Source: Marinomonas pontica (GTDB lineage: Bacteria > Pseudomonadota > Gammaproteobacteria > Pseudomonadales > Marinomonadaceae). From it: DNA of 64,000 nt. The position numbers were made by a program, and so were the translations under genes. This document shows, piece by piece, positions 56,843 to 63,540 of the stretch (positions are counted from its first letter, which is position 1; each line of letters opens with the position of its first letter). Below the pieces are notes generated by a model. The model ran no database searches. It was not told where the DNA came from and saw only the letters and a program-made list of their open reading frames with translations. The stretch lies in assembly GCF_026191375.1 (NCBI RefSeq), contig NZ_JAODTL010000051.1, forward strand, positions 23,812 through 87,811. The letters run 5' to 3'.

Positions 56843-56849
56843 GTTAGCT
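56777..56849 (+). other. attC-like site (left end of cassette array)
   Basis: Outer arms GCTTACA and TGTTAGC pair imperfectly, an inner TATTAAGA / TATTAAGA-like match follows, and the core ends in GTTAGCT at 56843-56849. A perfect ATGTTTAAACAT palindrome is near the centre. It could be a degenerate attC of a lost cassette or a remnant attI. The first cassette begins right after the G at 56843. Confidence 0.45.
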
Positions 56850-56864
56850 TTCTTTGGAGATTAA

Positions 56865-57647
56865 GTGCCTAATTTAAAAATGACACTTCTAGAAAACTCA
56901 ATAAGCTTTTTCTTGGAGTCTGTGAATAAGGCAATTCAGGCCGAATCAGACGAAGACAAATGGAAATTTGCGATACTGCTATTAGTGCAAGCAATCGAAA
57001 CTAGCTTAAAAGAGCGCCTGAGAAGAACCAATGAAATATTTGTTTATTCGAACATAGATAAGCCGAAGCATACAGTAGATCTGGGCCTGGCGATTGAAAG
57101 GCTTGAAAAAATATCGAAAGTTAATTTAAAGCAACCTGATGTAAAGTGCATTAGGACTGCATCTGAGCTTAGAAATCAAATTGTTCATTTTGAGTTTGAT
57201 CTTTCGATAGAGCAAATTAAGTCTAACTTTGTGAGTCTTGTTGGTTTTTATACATCGTTTTGTCGTGATCATTTGGATTCAGATATTGTTTCTCTACTTC
57301 CTCCTAAACTCCATTCAGAGCTGCTAAATCTTGATAGCTATATCGAAGAGCTAGAGAACAGAGCTTCCGAACGAATGGTCGCTGAAGAAATTCCAGATGA
57401 TGAGGTATGGGAATGTCCAGCTTGTAAAAAAGATACATTTGTAATTCACGATGGTACAGATACTTGTTACTTATGTGGTCATTCTGAGCCAGTTGTTGAA
57501 TGTGAGCATTGTCAGGCTCTTGAGTTTGAGGAAGGCCTTGAGCAAGTAGATTTTGGTAATATGAAGGGCTGGGAAAGCTATAAGGCTCTGTGTAAAGATT
57601 GCTTTTCCAAACTGGAAAATGAAAACCCTTATGAAGAGTATTATTGA
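56865..57647 (+). CDS. Cassette 1: HEPN-like protein with zinc ribbon
   Basis: A 260-residue protein from a GTG start with GGAG seven bases upstream. The first ~140 residues are helical and contain ASELRNQIVHFEF, an R-N-x3-H arrangement like the HEPN ribonuclease motif (Rx4-6H with N after R). The C-terminal part has a zinc ribbon with four Cys pairs or CxxC-like elements (CPACKKD, CYLCGH, CEHCQA, CKDC). HEPN proteins are often RNases in toxin or anti-phage systems; this function is inferred. It is the first gene after the array's left boundary. Confidence 0.7.
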   Translation: MPNLKMTLLENSISFFLESVNKAIQAESDEDKWKFAILLLVQAIETSLKERLRRTNEIFVYSNIDKPKHTVDLGLAIERLEKISKVNLKQPDVKCIRTASELRNQIVHFEFDLSIEQIKSNFVSLVGFYTSFCRDHLDSDIVSLLPPKLHSELLNLDSYIEELENRASERMVAEEIPDDEVWECPACKKDTFVIHDGTDTCYLCGHSEPVVECEHCQALEFEEGLEQVDFGNMKGWESYKALCKDCFSKLENENPYEEYY

Positions 57648-57653
57648 GCAAAA

Positions 57654-57725
57654 GCTAGCAAACGCGTCAATTGGGACTGGTTTTCCGCTGGCGCTCCAAA
57701 CCAGCTCATTACGCGGGTGTTAGCT
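57654..57725 (+). other. attC site 1
   Basis: 72 bp. Arms GCTAGCAAACGCGTCAA.TGGGACTGGTTT and its imperfect complement ending CGCGGGTGTTAGC pair over about 25 bases. The 5' half closely resembles the Vibrio cholerae repeat (AACAAACGCCTCAA...GGGACT). The crossover would be in GTTAGCT at 57719-57725. Confidence 0.85.
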
Positions 57726-57739
57726 GCCTGAAGGAAGTT

Positions 57740-58054
57740 ATGTACGATAAAACTAGAAAAGATCTAATTCTGATAATTGTGTTGCTTGAGAAAGATGAAA
57801 GTCGTTGGTCACAGTTCTTTCAAAAGGCTTTGGCTGCATTTGATGGTGGTGAGTACCAGCGCTGTGCTGAGACTATACTTTCGGGTAGCGGAGGCATGGG
57901 AAGCCTTAATGATCTAGTTTTAGGTCAAACCACAGATAAAAATGGTAAGTTTCAGTGGAAACCAAGCCATGAAGAAATTAACAATCAACTTCAAGAGTTG
58001 CTTTCTTCATTGTATGCATTTGCGCAGGGTATGCGGCGTATAGCTAACAAGTAA
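57740..58054 (+). CDS. Cassette 2: DUF6966-like small protein
   Basis: A 104-residue protein starting MYDKTRKDLILIIVLLEKDES, with AAGGAAG before the ATG. The parts SRWSQFFQKALAAFDGGEYQRC and GSGGMGSLNDLVLG resemble DUF6966 proteins of unknown function; I make this match from memory. The frame also runs 69 bases upstream across attC site 1, which cannot be coding. Its stop lies inside attC site 2, a common trait of compact cassettes. Confidence 0.65.
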   Translation: MYDKTRKDLILIIVLLEKDESRWSQFFQKALAAFDGGEYQRCAETILSGSGGMGSLNDLVLGQTTDKNGKFQWKPSHEEINNQLQELLSSLYAFAQGMRRIANK

Positions 58055-58118
58055 AATTACTTGACGTCAAAACCGCCGCTTTGCTCTGGTTTTACCGCCC
58101 GTGCTTTAGGTGTTATAG
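58043..58118 (+). other. attC site 2
   Basis: 76 bp from GCTAACA to GTTATAG. Arms AACA..TAAA...AAAACC and GGTTTTA..TTTA..TGTT pair imperfectly around GCCGCTTTGCTCT. The DUF6966-like gene ends within it. Confidence 0.75.
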
Positions 58119-58165
58119 GGCTGGGTGATAAATTCGGTCTTGGTGAATAATTAAAAGGATGTGTT

Positions 58166-60355
58166 ATGGATAGCCTAAAAGTATACCTCAAAAACTGTTA
58201 TGGTATTTCTTCATTAGATGAAACTTTTGATTTTTCGAGTGCCGGAGGAAAAGCTAAAGCTTACTCAATTTATGCTCCAAATGGACTGATGAAAACATCG
58301 TTCTCTAGAACTTTTGAAGCTTTATCAAAAGATGACCAGCCAAATGAAGAACGTTTTAATCGCCAGCCTACTTGTATTGTTAAAGTTGATAATATCGATA
58401 TACAAAAGGAAAAAATATACGTTCTTAAATCTGAAATAGAAATTAGCTCCGACAACGAAGCCGTAACGAACATTCTTATTAATCAGGAAAGTAAAGCTAG
58501 ATATGACTCATTAGTCTCAGATATTAATAAGTTGAAATCAAAGCTCGAAACATCGCTCCAGAAAAAGTCAAAAATAAAAAAAGATGATATCGAAAATATA
58601 CTGAAAAATGACTTTCAAACAGATGATTTCTCAAAGGCAATAGAGTTAGCAAAAGGAGTTGTCATTGGCGAAGACCTAGAAAGCTTTATTTATAATGAGA
58701 TATTTGACCCTAAAGCTATTTCAATATTAGAGAGTTCTGAGTTTTTATCAAAGTCCAATGAGTTTAATCAACGGTATCAAGAACTCTTTGATCAAGCAGG
58801 AACAATTTATACTCGCGGAATTTTTAACCCTGTAAAAGCTGATACTTCATTTAATACCTTAAATAAACAAGGGTACTTTGCCGGTGGGCATAAAGTTCAT
58901 CTAAAAGGTGATAATTCTTCAATTGATTATGAAGAGCTCCAAGAAAAAATGAGGATTGTACATGAGTCAATCGACAGTGATGCTGAGCTTAAAAAATTAA
59001 GAAGCAACTTAGCTAAGAACGCACAAACGCAAGCGCTAATTACATTGTTGGAAAATATTTCTGCAACGGAAGTTGATTTGCTTTTACAAAATACAAAGCC
59101 TGAGAAGCAAGTAGAGTTCAAGAGGTGTCTATGGGCTTTTTATGTTCAAAACAGTCCAGATTCTGACGTATTCCTAGAGGCTTTTTCTGTCAATCAAGCT
59201 GAGTTACGTCAAATTGAATTGGACGCTGCTAAAGAAGCTCCGAATTGGTCTAAAGCTATAGAGCTTTTTAATAATCGCTTTGTCGATATGCCATTTACTT
59301 TATCATTATTCAACCAAGTTGAAGCTGCTTTAGGAAGAGATAAAGCAAAATTAAAGTTCACATTCAAAGATGGTGATGATCAAATAGACTGTACTAGAAG
59401 CGAAATAAAGTCTTTAAGTCAAGGGGAGAAACGCGCACTTTATCTTCTAAATTTTATCTTTGAAGTCGAAGATAGAAAAAGAAAATCAGCAGAGACCATT
59501 TTTATTATTGACGACGTTGCAGATTCTTTCGACTACAAAAATAAGCATGCTATTGTTCAATACCTTGAAGATATCTCTAAAATTGAACATTTTTCACAGT
59601 TAATTCTGACTCATAATTTTGATTTCTTTAGAACTTTGGCAAATAATTTTGTTCATCGTGAAAGATGTTTAATGGCTAGCAGAACTGAAAATGGTATAGC
59701 GTTTTCTCAAGCTGAAGGTATTAAAAACTACTTTATCGGAAAGTGGAAAAGAAACATAAATAATAGTGATTTTATCCTTTGCGCGACAGTACCTTTTACA
59801 AGAAATCTAATTGAATATATTAAAGGTGAGGCTGATCCTGATTACTTAAAGCTTACTAGTCTATTGCACTGGAAAGAAGATACAGATCAAATTACTATCG
59901 GTGATTATTATGAAATCTATAATCGCTTATTTAATACAAATTACCCGACTTACGATGCAAGCTCTTTCAAAGAGTTATTGTTTGTTAAAGCAAATGAAAT
60001 TAAAGATAGAGCTGACCATGAGGGGCTTAATTTAGAAGATAAAGTGGTTTTGTCAATAGCTATTAGAATGAGAGCTGAAGTTTTTCTTATCGAAGAAATA
60101 CGAAAAATAAAATCTGATGATACTTATTGGTGTGAATCAATGAATCAGTTTGGTGCTCTAATAAAATCCTATACAAAAGAATTGCCTGATAGTCAAGCTA
60201 TCAGAACCCTTGAGAAGGTTAGTATTACTGTTAGCTCTAATATTCACCTTAACTCTTTCATGTATGAACCGATATTAGATTTGACTATCGAACACTTAAT
60301 TACATTGTATTCAGAAATTTTAGAATTAGAATCTGCAGTGCCAGTTCCTCAATGA
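58166..60355 (+). CDS. Cassette 3: AAA_13 / PrrC-like ATPase
   Basis: A 729-residue ABC/SMC-type ATPase. N-terminus LKNCYGISSLDETFDFS, Walker A variant YAPNGLMKTSFSRTF, coiled-coil segments at about residues 110-150 and 255-300, signature motif LSQGEKRALYLLNFIFEVE, Walker B IFIIDDVADSFDYKN and H-loop LILTHNFDFF. This is the layout of AAA_13 proteins, the group that includes the anticodon nuclease PrrC and other phage-defence ATPases. The ~200-residue C-terminal part has no motif that I can name and may be the effector. At 2.3 kb it is a long cassette for an integron. Confidence 0.78.
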   Translation: MDSLKVYLKNCYGISSLDETFDFSSAGGKAKAYSIYAPNGLMKTSFSRTFEALSKDDQPNEERFNRQPTCIVKVDNIDIQKEKIYVLKSEIEISSDNEAVTNILINQESKARYDSLVSDINKLKSKLETSLQKKSKIKKDDIENILKNDFQTDDFSKAIELAKGVVIGEDLESFIYNEIFDPKAISILESSEFLSKSNEFNQRYQELFDQAGTIYTRGIFNPVKADTSFNTLNKQGYFAGGHKVHLKGDNSSIDYEELQEKMRIVHESIDSDAELKKLRSNLAKNAQTQALITLLENISATEVDLLLQNTKPEKQVEFKRCLWAFYVQNSPDSDVFLEAFSVNQAELRQIELDAAKEAPNWSKAIELFNNRFVDMPFTLSLFNQVEAALGRDKAKLKFTFKDGDDQIDCTRSEIKSLSQGEKRALYLLNFIFEVEDRKRKSAETIFIIDDVADSFDYKNKHAIVQYLEDISKIEHFSQLILTHNFDFFRTLANNFVHRERCLMASRTENGIAFSQAEGIKNYFIGKWKRNINNSDFILCATVPFTRNLIEYIKGEADPDYLKLTSLLHWKEDTDQITIGDYYEIYNRLFNTNYPTYDASSFKELLFVKANEIKDRADHEGLNLEDKVVLSIAIRMRAEVFLIEEIRKIKSDDTYWCESMNQFGALIKSYTKELPDSQAIRTLEKVSITVSSNIHLNSFMYEPILDLTIEHLITLYSEILELESAVPVPQ

Positions 60356-60379
60356 AGTGAACCCGCCCTATAATAAGAC

Positions 60380-60449
60380 CTATAACAAGACCATTAAATT
60401 CGCTCGCTACGGTCGCCTGACGCTCGCGAGGATTATGGCGGCGTTATAT
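60380..60449 (+). other. attC site 3
   Basis: 70 bp from CTATAACA to GTTATAT. Arms TATAACAAGACCATTAAATTCGC and its partner ending GGATTATGGCGGCGTTATA pair imperfectly, with an internal GCTCGC...GCTCGCGAG region. Confidence 0.8.
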
Positions 60450-60463
60450 GTAAGGAGTTAAAC

Positions 60464-61066
60464 GTGTCGCCTCAAGATGTACAGTCTTTAGCTGAAACTT
60501 TAAAAATTATTAATGAAATAACGGCTTCGAAGCCAAACGAGTGGCTTCCTGTTTATGCCGCTCTGGGTGGTGCGGTAGCTGGTGCAATAGCCTCATTTTT
60601 CCCAACTTGGATTATGGAAAAACGTCGTGATGTGAACTTTTCCAGGCAAATCGAAAATTGTCTTCTAGCAGAAATAAAAGCTCTTGTAGAAATTATTGAT
60701 CATAGAGGTTACCTCTTAGCCATTGAAGAGACAGTAACCTACCTGAGAACACAGCCAGAAGGCGTATTATGCACTTTGATTGTAGATGTTCCTCCTCACT
60801 ATTCGAGGGTGTATCAAGATAACTGCAAAAATATTGGTGTCATCATAAATGGCAAAGCGTCTGAAATTATCACTTTCCATCAATTAATCGACGCAGTTGT
60901 TCAAGATATTAAGCCTGACGGAGCTTTTAGTTCTGGAGCTACGCTAGATACCTTTGAAAAAATGCTAAAAATATTCGAGGAAGCTTTGAGTATTGGCAGG
61001 AGTCTAACCAAAACACATAACAAATCAAGCCAGCAGGACACCAGCGAAGCTGGTGCCTCTGCTTGA
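60464..61066 (+). CDS. Cassette 4: membrane-anchored protein of unknown function
   Basis: A 200-residue protein. An N-terminal helix is followed by one membrane span (VYAALGGAVAGAIASFFPTWI, about residues 27-47), then a basic stop-transfer (MEKRRD) and a cytoplasmic helical domain. I recognise no family. Start GTG with AAGGAG upstream. The last 17 codons lie inside attC site 4, so the C-terminus (NKSSQQDTSEAGASA) is attC sequence. Confidence 0.65.
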   Translation: MSPQDVQSLAETLKIINEITASKPNEWLPVYAALGGAVAGAIASFFPTWIMEKRRDVNFSRQIENCLLAEIKALVEIIDHRGYLLAIEETVTYLRTQPEGVLCTLIVDVPPHYSRVYQDNCKNIGVIINGKASEIITFHQLIDAVVQDIKPDGAFSSGATLDTFEKMLKIFEEALSIGRSLTKTHNKSSQQDTSEAGASA

Positions 61067-61075
61067 AGCGTCATG
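61016..61075 (+). other. attC site 4 with variant core
   Basis: 60 bp, the best palindrome of the set: CATAACAAATCAAGCCAGCAGG.CACCAGC pairs with GCTGGTGCCTCTGCTTGAAGCG. Its 3' core reads GTCATGT where GTTATGN is expected, a T-to-C change in the second base after the crossover. Confidence 0.8.
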
Positions 61076-61110
61076 TTTCTATCACTGTTCAACGTAATCT
61101 GGAGATTTAA

Positions 61111-61587
61111 TTGATTAACCTAAGGAAAATGAGAGTTGAAGAGTATCCTGCTTATTGCGATTATTTTATCGCTGATTATAGCCAAGAAATCGCTCAAAAT
61201 AATGGTCACTCGATTGAAATCGCCACTGATTTAGCTCATCAAAATCTAATTAGACGTTTTCCAAATGGTCTTGAGACCAACGAACATGATTTAATGTGTA
61301 TCGAAATAGATTCGGCTAATTCTTTAAAAGTTATTGGTTATCTGTGGCATTCTATCAAATCGAGTGATGTATCAACGTTCATTTACGATTTCTATATTGC
61401 AGACGAATACCGTGGTAATGGTTATGGAAAAAAAGCTATCAGCCAACTTGAAAAACTTTTGGTTTCTGCTGATATTAATCAAATTAAGCTTAGAGTTGCT
61501 TATCAAAATCAACAAGCATTAGCTCTGTACCAAGAAATTGGCTTTACGATTTCTGGCTACAATATGTCAAAGAAATTAGTGGGTTAA
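61111..61587 (+). CDS. Cassette 5: GNAT family N-acetyltransferase
   Basis: A 158-residue acetyltransferase read from TTG with GGAG upstream. The acetyl-CoA loop is YIADEYRGNGYGKKAISQLEK and the last part is QNQQALALYQEIGFTISGYNM. GNAT genes are frequent integron cargo; the substrate is unknown. Confidence 0.85.
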   Translation: MINLRKMRVEEYPAYCDYFIADYSQEIAQNNGHSIEIATDLAHQNLIRRFPNGLETNEHDLMCIEIDSANSLKVIGYLWHSIKSSDVSTFIYDFYIADEYRGNGYGKKAISQLEKLLVSADINQIKLRVAYQNQQALALYQEIGFTISGYNMSKKLVG

Positions 61588-61595
61588 ATAAAAAA

Positions 61596-61702
61596 CATAA
61601 CAGATTGCTGGACGCAGAATTGATACAGTTGTCGCGGTTTTTGCTAAGAGAAAAGGCAGAAAAACAGCACCAACTTACTCGCCGGTGAGCGCGGCGTTAT
61701 AT
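61596..61702 (+). other. attC site 5
   Basis: 107 bp from CATAACA to GTTATAT, the longest site of the set. The last 18 bases (GGTGAGCGCGGCGTTATA) are identical to those of attC site 6, while the 5' halves differ. Confidence 0.75.
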
Positions 61703-61717
61703 TTTTAAGGAAGTGCA

Positions 61718-62683
61718 ATGCCACAATGGTTGTTAAGTAGGCTTTTCGAGGCAAAGGATCAACCTAAGCCAACTTTTGCCATCCAGGGTACTATCAATTG
61801 GATGAGGGCATTAGCCGAAATTATTAATAGCAATGAGTTTTCAGATGAAGGGATAAAGTTAGTCTTTGGCAAGGTGCAAAGACGTGCTCGGAATGAGTTG
61901 TCGGACACCATAGTCTTTGAAAATATGTTAATGGCATACCACAATCTTGCATCCTTAAATGCGCTAGATTCAGATGTAACTCATAAATATGATATCTGTC
62001 GATCCGCGATTATTTCTTGGTACTACGCCACCTACTTTGCTGCAAGTGCTATGGTTGCGGCATCTTCAGGATCAAAACAAGAAACACATACTGCAACAGC
62101 AAAAGCTTGGCACGTCGATTTCGCTGAGAAAAGTCTGCTCGTCTATCCGTTTAATCTTTATCTTTCAACTCTAGTTAAGAAAGACGTAGACGAAAAAATT
62201 AGTGAATTACGCAAAGGCAATAAAATTGATTTAAATACATATGCTAAAGGCTTAGACGATGCGAAGGGCGCCTGCATTAGCTACTTGAGTGGCACAGCCG
62301 ACTATAGAAAATGGGAAGCTGAAGAGCGCATTAAGAGTTCGAAACAGTTCAAAGACCTTAAAGTTGATAACTTCAGAACCAAAGCAGCAAGAGAGCTACG
62401 AGACAATGAGCTCAGGAGGGGACAAGTAAATTTCCTCTTTCAGGCATTCCGCTATCGGGGTAAAGCGAATTATAGAGATTCGATCTTCTTATCGTATGGT
62501 AATAGTTACGAGGAGAAGATGGATCAATTTATTAAAGACCTTCAAGTTGTCACTGAAGGTTTTATGCGAATGGCTTCGATATACTGTCAGAAGAGGGTGG
62601 CAAAGGGAGATTGGGAATTGTTTGTAAGCGATTTGGAAGAAAATACGAGATTAAGTCTTGGTGCGGAAGTGTTCAAAAGATAA
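61718..62683 (+). CDS. Cassette 6: unknown protein, possibly HEPN-like
   Basis: A 321-residue soluble protein that I cannot name. The segment ICRSAIISWYYATYFAASAMVAAS, followed about 10 residues later by THTATAKAW, resembles the core helix of HEPN/AbiV-type proteins (SYYAxFxAAxA...H). The second half is charged and helical (YRKWEAEERIKSSKQFKDLK). AAGGAAG precedes the ATG. Its stop overlaps attC site 6. Confidence 0.65.
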   Translation: MPQWLLSRLFEAKDQPKPTFAIQGTINWMRALAEIINSNEFSDEGIKLVFGKVQRRARNELSDTIVFENMLMAYHNLASLNALDSDVTHKYDICRSAIISWYYATYFAASAMVAASSGSKQETHTATAKAWHVDFAEKSLLVYPFNLYLSTLVKKDVDEKISELRKGNKIDLNTYAKGLDDAKGACISYLSGTADYRKWEAEERIKSSKQFKDLKVDNFRTKAARELRDNELRRGQVNFLFQAFRYRGKANYRDSIFLSYGNSYEEKMDQFIKDLQVVTEGFMRMASIYCQKRVAKGDWELFVSDLEENTRLSLGAEVFKR

Positions 62684-62749
62684 CAAAGCGTGGCATGCGG
62701 ATAAATTACTCGCTGCGCTCCCAGTTTATAGGTGAGCGCGGCGTTATAA
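62679..62749 (+). other. attC site 6
   Basis: 71 bp from GATAACA to GTTATAA. Arms AACAAAGCGTGGCATGCGGATAAA and TTTATAGGTGAGCGCGGCGTT pair imperfectly around ACTCGCTGCGCTCCC. Confidence 0.82.
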
Positions 62750-62767
62750 TCTATGAGGAAACGTCAA

Positions 62768-63190
62768 ATGGAATACATCATCAGATCAGCTTCAGAATTG
62801 GATGCCAGCGGTATCAATAAAGTCTCAGAACACCTTGGCTATTCTCAGTTATCCTCCACTGAATCCACCACAAAACTCCAAGAATTGCTCCATTCTACTC
62901 AAGACCAAGTATTTGTAGCGGAGTGGCAAGGTCAAATTATTGGTTGGCTACATCTTTTCTATGCTAGACGTCTTGCATCTGACAACTTTTTTGAAATTGG
63001 TGGTTTAGTTGTTTCCCCTGAAAGTCGCGGTCACGGTGTTGGTCGAGCATTAGTTCAATATGCTCAAGCTAAAAATTTAGGTAAGTTCAGAGTACGTTGT
63101 GACGAAAAGAGGCTTGATGCGCACAAGTTTTACGAAAGTATCGGGTTTAATGTCAAGAAGGTTCAGTGCGTGTTTCAAGGGGACTCATAA
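62768..63190 (+). CDS. Cassette 7: GNAT family N-acetyltransferase
   Basis: A 140-residue acetyltransferase: IIRSASELDASGINKVSEHL at the N-terminus, VVSPESRGHGVGRALVQYA as the acetyl-CoA loop, and DAHKFYESIGFNVKKVQCVF at the C-terminus. ATG 62768 has GAGGAAA upstream; an in-frame ATG at 62753 is an alternative. The stop codon lies in the CATAACA arm of a half attC site. Confidence 0.86.
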   Translation: MEYIIRSASELDASGINKVSEHLGYSQLSSTESTTKLQELLHSTQDQVFVAEWQGQIIGWLHLFYARRLASDNFFEIGGLVVSPESRGHGVGRALVQYAQAKNLGKFRVRCDEKRLDAHKFYESIGFNVKKVQCVFQGDS

Positions 63191-63540
63191 CAAAGCGTTT
63201 GAGTGGTGCCAAAGAGGAAATAGGTTCCCGCCTTCGCGGGAATGACTGGGAATACAGAGCGTTTGAGTGGTGTTAAAGAACAACCCCATCCTCCGCCTTC
63301 CCCTTGGAAGACAAAAGGGGAAGGGACTTAGCTCTGTTCCATCGAGCGGAATCAAAGCACGACTTACAAGATGAAAGCTTCGCTTTCAGCGTCAGATCAC
63401 GCCTCGTTCCTCGTCTCATCAGACCTACGGTTTTTGGTTCCCAAAAGGGTAAGGGTTCAATGTAATAACCCATTAATACCTTTTTGCTTTCTCTAGCTGT
63501 TACAACATAGGACGTTTTAATCAAAACAGGAGAAGGTGTC
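63186..63540. repeat. Right boundary of array: half attC and mixed repeats
   Basis: No gene is seen in this 350-base stretch. It starts with the 5' half of an attC (CATAACAAAGCGTTTGAG) without a matching GTTRNN end. AGCGTTTGAGTGGTG occurs at 63194 and again at 63258, flanking a TTCCCGCCTTCGCGGGAA palindrome. Next come a palindrome shared with 44784-44812 (63297-63325) and the right copy of the 57-bp inverted repeat (63372-63428). Confidence 0.7.
63372..63428 (-). repeat. 57-bp inverted repeat, right copy
   Basis: Reverse complement of 56440-56496 with one mismatch. It lies between the half attC and the pfpI gene. Confidence 0.85.

Larger units (their letters stand above)
56844..63192 (+). 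mobile_element. Integron gene-cassette array, no integrase in the window
   Basis: Seven plus-strand genes, each followed by an attC-like palindrome whose 3' core is GTTAGCT, GTTATAG, GTTATAT, GTCATGT, GTTATAT or GTTATAA; the last gene has only the 5' half. Predicted cassettes are 56844-57719, 57720-58112, 58113-60443, 60444-61070, 61071-61696, 61697-62743 and 62744 to a truncated end. The genes are AT-richer than their surroundings. The polarity (R' core at the 3' side) would place attI and the integrase to the left, where nadE and the monooxygenase lie instead. Confidence 0.82.

Noticed and set aside
57304..57651. Minus-strand 115-codon frame in cassette 1
   Set aside because: Opposite the zinc-ribbon coding part and runs into the next attC; no ribosome site.
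56844..63192. CRISPR array as an explanation for the repeats between cassette genes
   Set aside because: The repeats are long, different from one another and separated by whole genes; there are no uniform short repeats, spacers or cas genes.
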